Assembly: GCF_030651745.1 (NCBI RefSeq) | Contig: NZ_JAUSCC010000047.1 | Coordinates: 1 to 58,629 of the forward strand | From: Methylophaga sp. | GTDB lineage: Bacteria; Pseudomonadota; Gammaproteobacteria; Nitrosococcales; Methylophagaceae | Direction: 5' to 3' | DNA: 58,629 nt | In this document: positions 34,786-43,878 of the stretch, piece by piece | Layout of the letters: the number at the start of each line of letters is the position of its first letter | Numbering within the stretch: the stretch's first letter is position 1 | The notes under the pieces: generated by a model | What the model saw: only the letters and a program-made list of their open reading frames with translations | Databases searched by the model: none | Told to the model about the DNA's origin: nothing | Translations under genes and position numbers: made by a program

Positions 34786-37511
34786 TGCTAAAGACTTTAT
34801 TTGCTAAGAGCCAAACACCTACTATCCCACCGCTTACTAAAGAGGCTGTTCGCAAGGATTACAGTGAGCAACCATCGTTTACGAACCTTCTTCCGTGGAG
34901 AGAGTATGACAGCGAGAACCAAGTCTTTCTTCTTGAAGATGGAAAGGGGATAGGTGCGCTTTTCGAGATTGAACCTGTAGGTGTCGAAGCAAAAACAGAA
35001 GATTACATTCTCGAAATTCAGGACAAGCTTCAAGCGACAATCACTGAAACGATTCCTGAAGACAACATTGCACCATGGACATTACAGTTTTTTGTTCAGG
35101 ATGAACTAAGCGTTCGCACCCTTACTGATCAAATTAGAGAGTATGCACACCCACGGGCTGTAGGCACACCTTACACAAAGCACTTCCTGAACGTTATGGA
35201 TGAGCATTTACGCCAAGTAGGCCAGCCAAACGGCTTGTTTCATGATGAAGTGGTTACTGGTGGTCGCTGGCAGGGTAAAAGACGCAAAGTGCGTATGTGC
35301 CTTTATCGGTATTTCCCAGAAAACTACAAGTCCGACTACGACAGAGATGTGCGTGAGCTTGGCAGAATTCGCAAACGCCTTATGACACAGTTTACGGGCA
35401 TTGGCGTAAAAACCAGAGTCGCTGGTGGTAAAGAGTTATATGAATGGATGCTGCGATGGTTAAATCCCAAACCTGTATTAACCAAAGGTGATTGTGAGGA
35501 ATTACTCAAAGCCGCTCCATATCCGGGCGATGATGATCTCGCTTACGGATACGATCTTGCCGAACAATTATCACTGTCACGCCCAAGCTCCGATGCTGAT
35601 AAAGGGATCTGGTATTTCGATGGTATGCCTCATACAGCCATAAGCGTTCAAGCTCTACGTCGCGTACCTAAAAACGGCGTATTCACTGCAGAGCGAAGTG
35701 CCGGTGAACATACCTTTGCTATGTTTGATCGGATGCCGGAAGGCACTGTCATGTCAATGAGCATTGAAATAAAGCCTCGTGATCAAGTGCTTAACCATCT
35801 TGGTCGGATTATGCGATCTGCTGTAGGTGACAATGCTGAAGCTGAAATTGCTCAACAAGAAGCCAAAACAGCACAACATGAATTAGCGAAGAACAACACG
35901 CTTTATCCTGTTTACATCAGCTTTCTGACTCGTGCAGACAATATTGAAAAACTTGATGATGCGGTTTCTGTAATCGAATCTCTATTACTTAGTAATAACC
36001 TGCAACCTATTGCAGAAAACCAAGACTTGCTTAAGCAAGATATGTATATCCGCTCATTGCCCATGAAGTTTGATAGCTTAATGGTGCAAAAGAAACAGCG
36101 CCGCTCAAGACTGGTTTTCTCAAGACATATTGCATCTATGCTACCGGTTTATGGTCGCTCAAAAGGCACAGACCATCCTGGACTGATGTACTTCAATCGT
36201 GGTGGTGAACCACTTCTTGTCGATCCATTTAATAATCAGGATCGTAAAAAGAATGCCCATGCCTTAATTATCGGTCCAACAGGGGCAGGTAAATCCGCGT
36301 CCTTGGTGGACGCTGTAATGAAAATCGCTGCTGTTCATCGACCAAGAATATTCATCGTCGAAGCCGGTGACTCCTTCGGCCTGCTTGGTGAATACATGGC
36401 AAAGCACGGCTTGACGGTCAATCAGATGTCAGTAACGCCTAGCGCGGACATTTCATTGCCCCCATTCACTAATGCCATGAAGCTTCTCGATCTGACAGAA
36501 GATGAAATTGTGACAGATGAATATGGCGAAGAGGTGAGCCTGGATGATGAAGACGAAGACCGTGACTACTTAGGTGAAATGGAACTGGCCGCTCGCGTCA
36601 TGATTACCGGCGGTGAGAAAAAAGAAGACGATTTACTACATCGTGCTGACAGGCTGGTTATCAGAAAAGCCATTTATCGTGCTGCACAGACTGTCAAAGA
36701 TGCTGGCCGCGACCATGTGCTGACAGAAGATGTCGTTAAGGCCATGCGGCACACGGAAGACTTAGACCACAACAGAACGGCTCGTGCCATTGAAATGGCC
36801 GATGCAATGGAGCTGTATTGTGGCGGCGTAGAAGGGAAACTTTTCAACAGACCAGGTACAGAGTGGCCAGACGTTGATATTACTATTTTCGATATGGGGA
36901 TTCTTGCCCGTGAAGGCTATGAAGATAAACTAACGGTTGCTTACATGAGCCTGATGAACCATGTACATGCACTCGTTGAGCGTGAACAGCATGAAGGCCG
37001 TCCAACGCTGATGCTAACGGACGAAGGCCACATCATCACCAAAAACGCCATCTTGGCCCCATACATCATCAAGATCGTGAAAATGTGGCGGAAACTGGGC
37101 GCTTGGTTTTGGATTGCTACGCAAAACCTTGAGGATTTCCCGGACGACAGCCGCAGAATGCTGGCTATGCTTGAGTGGTGGATTTGCCTTGTTATGCCAC
37201 GCGATGAAGTTACTCAGATTGCACGCTTCAAAGACCTCACCAAAGAGCAGGAAGCAAAGCTGCTGGCGGCACGTAAATCTCCAGGTCAATACACCGAAGG
37301 CGTCATTCTCACCGATACACTCGATCCGCTTTTCAGAGCAATTCCACCTGCAATCGCCTTATCACTAGCCATGACCGAGCAACACGAAAAAGCAGAACGG
37401 CGAGAAATCATGCAAGAGACTGGGTGTGACCGGGTTGGGGCAGCTGAAATAGTCGCTGAGAAAATCAAAGAAGCACGACGCAAACATAGCTTGGAGGCTA
37501 GCCATGCATAA
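34785..37511 (+). CDS. traC: TIGR03744-type VirB4/TraC ATPase
   Basis: 908 aa, the channel ATPase. N-terminal VirB4 domain, Walker A GPTGAGKS (497-504), Walker B LMLTDEGH (Asp near 746) and motif IATQNLEDFPDDSRRML. An acidic loop (about 565-605) is typical of the PFGI-1 group. Start overlaps the lipoprotein stop by one base (TAATG). Confidence 0.92.
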   Translation: MLKTLFAKSQTPTIPPLTKEAVRKDYSEQPSFTNLLPWREYDSENQVFLLEDGKGIGALFEIEPVGVEAKTEDYILEIQDKLQATITETIPEDNIAPWTLQFFVQDELSVRTLTDQIREYAHPRAVGTPYTKHFLNVMDEHLRQVGQPNGLFHDEVVTGGRWQGKRRKVRMCLYRYFPENYKSDYDRDVRELGRIRKRLMTQFTGIGVKTRVAGGKELYEWMLRWLNPKPVLTKGDCEELLKAAPYPGDDDLAYGYDLAEQLSLSRPSSDADKGIWYFDGMPHTAISVQALRRVPKNGVFTAERSAGEHTFAMFDRMPEGTVMSMSIEIKPRDQVLNHLGRIMRSAVGDNAEAEIAQQEAKTAQHELAKNNTLYPVYISFLTRADNIEKLDDAVSVIESLLLSNNLQPIAENQDLLKQDMYIRSLPMKFDSLMVQKKQRRSRLVFSRHIASMLPVYGRSKGTDHPGLMYFNRGGEPLLVDPFNNQDRKKNAHALIIGPTGAGKSASLVDAVMKIAAVHRPRIFIVEAGDSFGLLGEYMAKHGLTVNQMSVTPSADISLPPFTNAMKLLDLTEDEIVTDEYGEEVSLDDEDEDRDYLGEMELAARVMITGGEKKEDDLLHRADRLVIRKAIYRAAQTVKDAGRDHVLTEDVVKAMRHTEDLDHNRTARAIEMADAMELYCGGVEGKLFNRPGTEWPDVDITIFDMGILAREGYEDKLTVAYMSLMNHVHALVEREQHEGRPTLMLTDEGHIITKNAILAPYIIKIVKMWRKLGAWFWIATQNLEDFPDDSRRMLAMLEWWICLVMPRDEVTQIARFKDLTKEQEAKLLAARKSPGQYTEGVILTDTLDPLFRAIPPAIALSLAMTEQHEKAERREIMQETGCDRVGAAEIVAEKIKEARRKHSLEASHA

Positions 37512-37926
37512 GTTCACTCTTTTTGCCTTAACTCTTTTCTCAAGCTCTTTAAGCGCGAACCAGCTTCTCGTAGAAGCTTTCTACGATAAAGATACGCGGC
37601 TTGTAAATGTTCAGATGGCGGAGAGGGTAGCTACCGTTAAAACTTATGATCTAAGTGCTCCTGAAAGCTTTGAGGATATGTTAAGTGAAGGACTTTCTGA
37701 TGATCCCGCCGTTGCTCAACAACAAGCCAAACAGCGAATTGAACAGCGCGGTAATGCCATTCAGCAACAGCTTATGGCGGCCTATGAAGGTGGGTTAAAA
37801 GCCATGCAATACGAGATCGACAAAATACCAGCCATTGTCTTTAACGGCGGCCAGCATGTCATCTTTGGTGTTCATGATGTGAATAAAGCTATCAGCATCT
37901 ACAAAGAGCAGGTGGCACAGCAATGA
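37504..37926 (+). CDS. TIGR03757-type periplasmic protein
   Basis: 140 aa, overlapping the VirB4 stop by 8 bp. Signal peptide (1-18). Family blocks: YDLSAPESFEDMLSEGLSDD, Gln-rich helix, then AIVFNGGQHVIFGVHDVNKA. Resembles TrbC/TraW-type helpers of the F pathway in position and length. Confidence 0.85.
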   Translation: MHKFTLFALTLFSSSLSANQLLVEAFYDKDTRLVNVQMAERVATVKTYDLSAPESFEDMLSEGLSDDPAVAQQQAKQRIEQRGNAIQQQLMAAYEGGLKAMQYEIDKIPAIVFNGGQHVIFGVHDVNKAISIYKEQVAQQ

Positions 37927-38906
37927 AAACCATCTTTGCCTTTACTTTTGCATCCTTGTTTTCAGTATCTGCATTTGCAGAAACCAAAACTATTAACACG
38001 GCAGAGATTGTGGCTTCTGCAATGAGCGCATCCTGTATTGACTACCAATTAGTCGGAGTGTGCTTCTGGCTAAAATGTGGCAAGAAATGCAGAGTCAAAA
38101 CCTCCCCCAAAATCGGCCATCACAATCCTGATTTAGTCGTTAGCGCACATAACGGAATTGGTAATAATCCATGGCAAGAAGCAAATGGCATCGTGGGCAG
38201 CGTTTCTCAATCAGCTGTTGGCTCACTCATTAACAAAGCCGCTTCTATTTCAGCTGGTAGCAACCAAACCACGAAAGGTTCAGACCTGAATACGCTCAAA
38301 TTCAAGTCAAGTGATGCAATTGGACACCCTGTTGCATCTATTTCAATGGGCCTGAGCTGTCCATCACAAGCCACCTCGTTCAATCCTTACTTTGTCTCAG
38401 GAACGGACTCTATAGCGTGGCGGCTTGGGATTCCAGAAACCGCATATCCAAACGCACTGATTCCTGGAAGAAGAGAGATTGGTAATTTCCCAAGCAACAC
38501 ATGGGGATCTGTTTACCCACGTAGCGGATTCATCGCTCAACCATCAGATGCCAAAGCTGGTGCGGTTATAGCTCAACGTGTTGGCGATATTGTGACGCGA
38601 ACTGGCCAGCCTCATGTATATCAGCCGTTAACGGGCACACCAAGCTATAACGGTCGAATCTGGCCTCCCGGTGCTTTAGAAGAAAACACAGGCAAAAATG
38701 GCAAGTGGCAGATGCTTGTGCCGAAAAAATCTAATAGTTGCACTGTTTTTGGTGACAACGACACAACCTCCATTGCTGGCTGGGATGGCAATGGCAACAA
38801 CGCCTCAACCGGTAATTATGCATGGACGCTATGGCGTCCTTATCAGTGCTGCAAGCGAGAGGGTCAATTTTTCTTGCACAGCGTAAATTTCAAGTCATAC
38901 CCATAA
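37923..38906 (+). CDS. TIGR03756-type TraU-like protein
   Basis: 327 aa, coupled to the previous gene (ATGA). Signal peptide (1-19). Cys-rich N-terminus (CIDYQLVGVCFWLKCGKKC) and the WRLGIPE region are family marks of PFL_4710/TraU, needed in F-type systems for pilus assembly and mating-pair stabilisation. The last part has a CCKREGQFFLHS tail. Confidence 0.88.
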   Translation: MKTIFAFTFASLFSVSAFAETKTINTAEIVASAMSASCIDYQLVGVCFWLKCGKKCRVKTSPKIGHHNPDLVVSAHNGIGNNPWQEANGIVGSVSQSAVGSLINKAASISAGSNQTTKGSDLNTLKFKSSDAIGHPVASISMGLSCPSQATSFNPYFVSGTDSIAWRLGIPETAYPNALIPGRREIGNFPSNTWGSVYPRSGFIAQPSDAKAGAVIAQRVGDIVTRTGQPHVYQPLTGTPSYNGRIWPPGALEENTGKNGKWQMLVPKKSNSCTVFGDNDTTSIAGWDGNGNNASTGNYAWTLWRPYQCCKREGQFFLHSVNFKSYP

Positions 38907-38916
38907 GGACTGCATT

Positions 38917-40272
38917 GTGAAACTAAAATATCTTGCCATTACTACTGCCTTCATCCTTTCTGGGAACGCGTCCGCTGTGAACCTGCAAATACCTGACTCA
39001 GATTCAGCATGGTACTACGGAGTAGGCGGCCAGCGCCCTTTAACAGCGCCTGCCTCACCAATAACAAACAGCATCATCCTGGGTGGCTCTCTTGATTGGG
39101 GTAGTGGCTTTAACTGTAGTGCATTCGATCCAACACTGGGTATTGCAAATACCTTAAATCAGGTGAAGAGTGGTGCCGATGCCATTCAGCAACAAGTAAC
39201 GGATGCAGCCACCGGTGCAATAGCCTCACTGCCATTACTGATGCTGCAACGGGCGAATCCAGGCCTGTACGAACTTCTCATGAACAGCATGGCAAGAGCA
39301 GAACAAGGGGTTCGAGTCTCCACTCAGAGCTGCCAGCAAATGCAACAAACCATCTCTCGTGGTGGTAATCCTTTAGAAGGCTGGATAGACATATCCCGCA
39401 CCCACGACTGGCAAGACCAGATGGGGACGGGTGGATACAGAAGTGCTTCTGTAGATGTTGTCCAGGCTCAACAGAATGTTGAAAAAAACAACGGTGAAAA
39501 TGGCGTCACATGGGTGGGAGGCACCAAAGCGGGTGGCCGTGGCCAGCAACCTATCGACATTCCATCCGACATCATTAAAGCAGGCTACAACCAATCATTA
39601 AACCGTGCTGCAAACACTGATGCTCCTGCACCGCAAAACGGCAGTCGAGTCAGTGAGCTTTGGGAGACGCCAGAAGAACTAATGAGCTTTAGTCGTTCAT
39701 TGCTTGGCGAAGAAAAAGTGCGCACTTATTCAGACCGTCCAACTGAGACCATGCCAGCACGGGGCATGTCGTTTGAAATCAATAAAGAAGTGGAACGTCT
39801 GACTCCCATTTTTGACGGCCTTATTGATGGCTCTATCGAAATGAGCGGTGACAACCTGCTTTCTATCTCCACTCCAAGCGTGGTTATCACTTCTGGAACT
39901 ATTCAGGCTTTGCGTAAGCTTTCTGTTTCTGAGAGGAACATTCTTAAAGGGCGATTAATTCAGGAAGTCGCGACAGCCCGGATCATAGAAATGGCATTGA
40001 TGCTCCTACGTCTTTTATTTTCCGGGGCGCAAGAGCCCAACGTATCTCAAAATGGACCTGCTCAGGAAGCGGCTCAAAAGTACTCAGCGCGTCTGCAGCA
40101 ATCTATAGATGACACTCTGTTTGAGCATGAAATGAACAAACGTCTGGCGTCAGCTACTTCACAGACAATTAAAGATGTTGAGGCACTGAAAACGCGTACT
40201 GGCACATCGACATCAACTCCAAGGCCGAGACAACTCTCACCTGACGAAACGATCAGCACGGAGAGAGAGTAA
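38917..40272 (+). CDS. TIGR03755-type TraH-like protein
   Basis: 451 aa with a signal peptide (1-20). WYYGVGGQRPLTAPASP, GGSLDWGSGFNCSAFDP and NPGLYELLMNSMARAEQGV are conserved PFL_4711 blocks, followed by a long helical C-terminus. Outer-membrane-linked pilus assembly protein. Confidence 0.88.
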   Translation: MKLKYLAITTAFILSGNASAVNLQIPDSDSAWYYGVGGQRPLTAPASPITNSIILGGSLDWGSGFNCSAFDPTLGIANTLNQVKSGADAIQQQVTDAATGAIASLPLLMLQRANPGLYELLMNSMARAEQGVRVSTQSCQQMQQTISRGGNPLEGWIDISRTHDWQDQMGTGGYRSASVDVVQAQQNVEKNNGENGVTWVGGTKAGGRGQQPIDIPSDIIKAGYNQSLNRAANTDAPAPQNGSRVSELWETPEELMSFSRSLLGEEKVRTYSDRPTETMPARGMSFEINKEVERLTPIFDGLIDGSIEMSGDNLLSISTPSVVITSGTIQALRKLSVSERNILKGRLIQEVATARIIEMALMLLRLLFSGAQEPNVSQNGPAQEAAQKYSARLQQSIDDTLFEHEMNKRLASATSQTIKDVEALKTRTGTSTSTPRPRQLSPDETISTERE

Positions 40273-40634
40273 TGGCTTTTATAAAAAGGAAAAGTTATTA
40301 CCTAAAAAAATCACTCCTGTGGCTTTTGGGCATCACACTTGGCCTGATAGCCGTTCTAATCATTCTGAGTATCGCAGGCCAAACACACAATCAGGTGGCC
40401 TCTATTGTCCAGGCAATCGGTAGCTTTGAAGCTGTCGCTCGTTTCATTAGATGGGGCGTACTGGGGGCAATCATTATGTTTTGGGATCAGATTGTTGAGT
40501 ACGCCGGAAAGGCCAAAGGCCTTGAAGTAGATCAACTTATATATGCCAAATCTATGCGATGGCGTATTGCGGCGATGATTGTCGCTTTCGAGTTTATTGT
40601 TGTAGAAGCGGTTCCCGCTCAACTGCTGGGATAA
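40272..40634 (+). CDS. Small inner-membrane protein of the transfer operon
   Basis: 120 aa, coupled to TraH-like (one-base overlap). Three membrane helices (about 14-34, 57-76, 92-116) with basic flanks. No family name is certain; such a protein stands before traG in PFGI-1 class elements. Confidence 0.7.
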   Translation: MAFIKRKSYYLKKSLLWLLGITLGLIAVLIILSIAGQTHNQVASIVQAIGSFEAVARFIRWGVLGAIIMFWDQIVEYAGKAKGLEVDQLIYAKSMRWRIAAMIVAFEFIVVEAVPAQLLG

Positions 40635-40640
40635 GAGTAT

Positions 40641-42245
40641 ATGTCTACCGGAAGCTTTATCGAGATGTTTATGACCACTTTCGGGTGGCATTTGTACGAA
40701 ATTGTATGGGGCGTTATTTCCAGTACAGGGCTAGCATACCTGCCATTCTTTGCGGTGATTATCGATAATGTAATTAAACCGTTAGAAAGCCAGGAAGCAA
40801 AAGAAGCGGCCGTAATTTCATTACGGCGTTTAGAGATAGACATTATCCGTCTCATCATAATGATGATGCTTGCCGTGTCTCCATACATGACTATTTCCTA
40901 TGGAGCCATATCATTTACCAAAGCGTGCCAGGGAGACACTGGCGTTGCAGGACAGACAGTAAATGCTGGTAATTCTGGCACTAAATTTGACGAAATCTTT
41001 AGACCAAACCTACTAAACAATCAAGAAGCTAAAGCTCCGCCTTGGTTCTACATTGTCATGTCCGTATCAGGCGGTATCAATGATGCTGTTATCAGCAGGC
41101 TGCCGTGTGAAATGAGCATGCGACAAGCAGAATATGAAATGTCCACGCTCAATATTAGCGATCCGCACCTTAAGCGTGATGTGCAGCGGTTCATCACCGA
41201 ATGCCACCAACCAGCCATTGCCGACTTCTACAACAACAGAAGAGTATTTCCAGATGATTTAGAGATGAATGATATTGATTGGCCGGGCTCTAAATACTTC
41301 AACAATAATTTCTATGTAAATGAGTTTGCGAAGCATCCCACTCCTGGGTTTGCCTTCGACGAGTCGCGTCAAAGCGACATGGCGTACAAAACCAGCAATG
41401 AAGGCAGTGCTGTGCCTGAGAACGGCTATCCAAGCTGCCAGGAATGGTGGGGGGACTCAACTGCTGGACTGCGTACACGCTTGGTTGATGAGTTTCCGAG
41501 GGATTTGATGAATTGGGCAAGCACACTGCTCTCATCAAGTGCTACAAAACAAGAGCAAGAAGATATTGCAATTCGGAAAATGCTCGCCAATGAGGGACCA
41601 TCCGTCTACAAGGGACTCGATGTTGGCAGCGGTGACGACTATAGCTACCTAAAGCTTGCTGTCGCCATTGCAAACCCTTTTGCGGCGGCTGCTTTCTTTC
41701 CAGAAGATGCGGTCGAGTCTGTTGAAGGCAGTCTCGCCGGGCTGGGGGTGGGTGTCGCGTCGTTGCTATCAGGTCCAACCATCTATGCTGTTAAGCAGTT
41801 TGCGCCTTATATTCAAGCGACCCTGCTGATGATGACCTACTTTTTACTGCCATGGGTATTGCTGGTTGGGAATTATGAATGGAGCACCATACGAACAGCG
41901 ACAACGACGATATTCGCCATCAAGTTCTGGACAGCCATCTGGGCTGTGACGGAATTGCTGGATAATCAGCTATTCAAAACCATTCTATCTGCATCAGGGT
42001 CGAGCGGGATATCATATGAAAATAGAATGATGGGTTCTATCGCAGCACTTATCACTTTGGCTTTATACATCGGCGCGCCAGCCTACTTCTTATCAATACT
42101 TGGTTGGGGTGGTGAAAGTCGAGCGAACGCCTCATCCACTATGGGTAATAGTATGGGGACACAAGGACAGCAAGCTGGTGCTAGTGGTAGCGGCATCGCA
42201 GCCAGTACTGCCAAGATGGCTGCTACTAAAGGTAAATCAAAGTAA
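40641..42245 (+). CDS. traG: TraG N-terminal-type mating-pair protein
   Basis: 534 aa with helices at about 12-45, 68-88 and four near the end (355-475). The large middle periplasmic part has KACQGDTGVAGQ and PPWFYIVMSVSGGINDAVI blocks. It is the TraG-N family (mating-pair stabilisation, entry exclusion contact in F). A strong terminator follows at 42267, so this is the last gene of operon 2. Confidence 0.86.
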   Translation: MSTGSFIEMFMTTFGWHLYEIVWGVISSTGLAYLPFFAVIIDNVIKPLESQEAKEAAVISLRRLEIDIIRLIIMMMLAVSPYMTISYGAISFTKACQGDTGVAGQTVNAGNSGTKFDEIFRPNLLNNQEAKAPPWFYIVMSVSGGINDAVISRLPCEMSMRQAEYEMSTLNISDPHLKRDVQRFITECHQPAIADFYNNRRVFPDDLEMNDIDWPGSKYFNNNFYVNEFAKHPTPGFAFDESRQSDMAYKTSNEGSAVPENGYPSCQEWWGDSTAGLRTRLVDEFPRDLMNWASTLLSSSATKQEQEDIAIRKMLANEGPSVYKGLDVGSGDDYSYLKLAVAIANPFAAAAFFPEDAVESVEGSLAGLGVGVASLLSGPTIYAVKQFAPYIQATLLMMTYFLLPWVLLVGNYEWSTIRTATTTIFAIKFWTAIWAVTELLDNQLFKTILSASGSSGISYENRMMGSIAALITLALYIGAPAYFLSILGWGGESRANASSTMGNSMGTQGQQAGASGSGIAASTAKMAATKGKSK

Positions 42246-42266
42246 TGTTGACCAAATAATGAATTT

Positions 42267-42299
42267 AAAGCTGCCTTAATAAGGCAGCTTTTGTTTTTT
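42267..42299 (+). terminator. Terminator after traG
   Basis: AAAGCTGCCTT-AAT-AAGGCAGCTTT followed by TTGTTTTTT. The A-run on the other side makes it work for the convergent gene at 42298-42840 too. Confidence 0.88.
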
Positions 42300-42840
42300 A
42301 TGGTAAATCAGCATCACTTTGGCGCTCCCTGTTTTTGGTATAGCTCCAGCCATAAATAGAGGGGTTATACATATGCGCACCGCCTTCCTTGCCTGCAACG
42401 CCCAACACCACCTTCCAGAAAATAAAACTCAATTTAAAGGACAGCACAACCAAGAAAAATAACCCAGTCACCAACATCTTAGCTGCCTTACCTTCAAATG
42501 AGGCTGACGCAACAGCGCGAGACTGTTCACTAATAAGTGCCAGAACTATTGTTGACACCTGAAAAGCGAGAACGACCAAAAGCGAACTGGCTATTACTGT
42601 TTCGACAAAGTTTGGAAGATAGCCTCTGAAAATGGACAGCATTACGATCACGCTGAGAATAATGAAAACCCATAGGGGTGGGTGTTTCACTATCTGACGC
42701 ATCTTGTGCGGAATTGTATGCTCTGCAGAATCTTGCGTTATTCTCAGGTAGTACCGCTTTAGCCAGTATGAAATGCCCGTTATGACAGCCATTGCAGCCA
42801 CAATAACGATAAACTCGAAAAAGGTAGGTAACACAATCAT
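42298..42840 (-). CDS. Unknown four-helix membrane protein, convergent to traG
   Basis: 180 aa with helices at about 5-25, 54-72, 77-100 and 118-145. Short soluble tail (HMYNPSIYGWSYTKNRERQ). Not recognised. Convergent to the transfer operon and divergent from the structured leader at 43109. Candidates are entry exclusion or immunity, which are often small membrane proteins near traG; this is only positional inference. Confidence 0.65.
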   Translation of the reverse strand: MIVLPTFFEFIVIVAAMAVITGISYWLKRYYLRITQDSAEHTIPHKMRQIVKHPPLWVFIILSVIVMLSIFRGYLPNFVETVIASSLLVVLAFQVSTIVLALISEQSRAVASASFEGKAAKMLVTGLFFLVVLSFKLSFIFWKVVLGVAGKEGGAHMYNPSIYGWSYTKNRERQSDADLP

Positions 42841-43108
42841 AAATAAACGTCCTTTATTGTTGTTCTCACCCGAGATTGGAGCAACAAAAAAGGGCGGTTA
42901 TGCCGATGATGATGCAACCTTGATTCCGTAGCGGATTCGGATGTAGTCAATTTCAGTCTATAACGGATTCTGGATAGCGCAAGTCTACTGAATTCAATTT
43001 GTTCTGCATCATTGCGAGAAATGTCTACCAGTTCATCATTTTCTAGGTGTTGTTCCGGGCCATGTTATTGAATAGTTAAGACTTAGCCGATAAGATTCAA
43101 CTATCTTG
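42841..43108. other. Gene-free region upstream of the first structured leader
   Basis: About 270 bp without a gene. Two short similar words, AGCGGATTCGGAT (42930s) and AACGGATTCTGGAT (42960s), and the promoter of the minus-strand gene should lie here. An oriT is possible near tra genes but I see no nick-site signature. Confidence 0.35.
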
Positions 43109-43311
43109 GTAACTATGAATTTAGTTACAGGAAGTGCCACAACCACTATATGTTGTGCTCAATAGCAGTCGCTCACTGACCGATTGCAAACTAAAAAGCC
43201 ATATGTCCACGGATATATGGATAGCACCAACCCATAAGGGGATTTTCTCTCCTTATGGGGCGGCGATCTCTCTTTTTGGGTTGTATATTTCAACTTTGAG
43301 GAGATAGATCG
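43109..43311 (+). ncRNA. Putative structured leader RNA 1
   Basis: Four stems in order: P1 GTAACT/AGTTAC (43109-43128), P2 CACAAC/GTTGTG (43138-43157), P3 CCATAT/ATATGG (43199-43220, loop with CACGGA), P4 CCCATAAGG/CCTTATGGG (43231-43259). The same order with compensatory changes occurs at 45153-45331. After P4 a strand ATCTCT (43266-43271) is complementary to the ribosome-binding site GGAGAT (43300-43305) of the next gene. This fits a translational switch. Confidence 0.6.
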
Positions 43312-43740
43312 ATGCAAAATTTAATACCAATATTATTCGTGATTGGCTTTGTTGTGTACTGGGTAGACCAGCAGGTACTTGCGACTCTACAGCGACAAGG
43401 AAAGTACGACCCCAAGACATATCGCTCAATAATGTCTGTTGTTTTTATGGGGCCGTTTGTGCTCTTATTTAAGCATCTTTTCCCGTCTACCAGTCCCGAT
43501 TCAGCCAAAACAGAATCCCCTGAGCTGATCCCAACCGGTGACCTAAGCCAGTTCAGTTACGATTCAACTGTTTGCATGAACAGACTAAACAGGAAGGTAC
43601 GCTTATCGTATTTTTTCGATGATAACCAGCATGCCTGGTACAAGATTGAAAAAATTAACCATCGAGGCGTGCCCACAGATTCACCTAAGTTTGAACCTGC
43701 AACAGTACCGTTTGATGTTAAAAAGCTACAGTACGTGTAG
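43312..43740 (+). CDS. Membrane-anchored protein under leader RNA 1
   Basis: 142 aa. Two hydrophobic segments (about 3-20 and 41-58) and a soluble C-terminal domain (YDSTVCMNRLNRKVRLSYFF to VPFDVKKLQYV) with beta-strand character. Not recognised. Ribosome-binding site GAGGAGAT lies 6 bp before the ATG. Monocistronic: a terminator follows directly. Confidence 0.7.
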   Translation: MQNLIPILFVIGFVVYWVDQQVLATLQRQGKYDPKTYRSIMSVVFMGPFVLLFKHLFPSTSPDSAKTESPELIPTGDLSQFSYDSTVCMNRLNRKVRLSYFFDDNQHAWYKIEKINHRGVPTDSPKFEPATVPFDVKKLQYV

Positions 43741-43747
43741 ACAAGCC

Positions 43748-43778
43748 AGCCCCATTCTACGGAGTGGGGCTTTTTTTT
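43748..43778 (+). terminator. Terminator after 43312-43740
   Basis: GCCCCA-(10 nt)-TGGGGC followed by eight T. It separates the leader RNA unit from the TraI-like unit. Confidence 0.9.
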
Positions 43779-43793
43779 GCCTTATAGAAATAT

Positions 43794-43818
43794 AACCGTC
43801 TTGGGCCAATATCCGGTT
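43794..43818. promoter_or_regulatory. Conserved palindrome C, before the TraI-like gene
   Basis: AACCGTCTTGGGCCAATAT then CCGGTT. Two changes from copies A and B (GTC for GGC, GGG for GGA) weaken the outer arm but keep TTGG/CCAA and the 85-bp distance to the start codon. Confidence 0.75.
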
Positions 43819-43878
43819 AAAGCTACACATTTCTCCCACAACACTCTAAATTTGCCGAACTACTCTCCGGAGAAAATC

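Noticed and set aside
42841..43108. oriT
   Set aside because: Position near tra genes is suggestive, but no nick-site consensus or clear inverted repeat supports it.
43777..43878. N-terminal extension of the TraI-like protein
   Set aside because: It would begin in the terminator tail and pass through palindrome C; the ATG at 43879 has a good ribosome-binding site.
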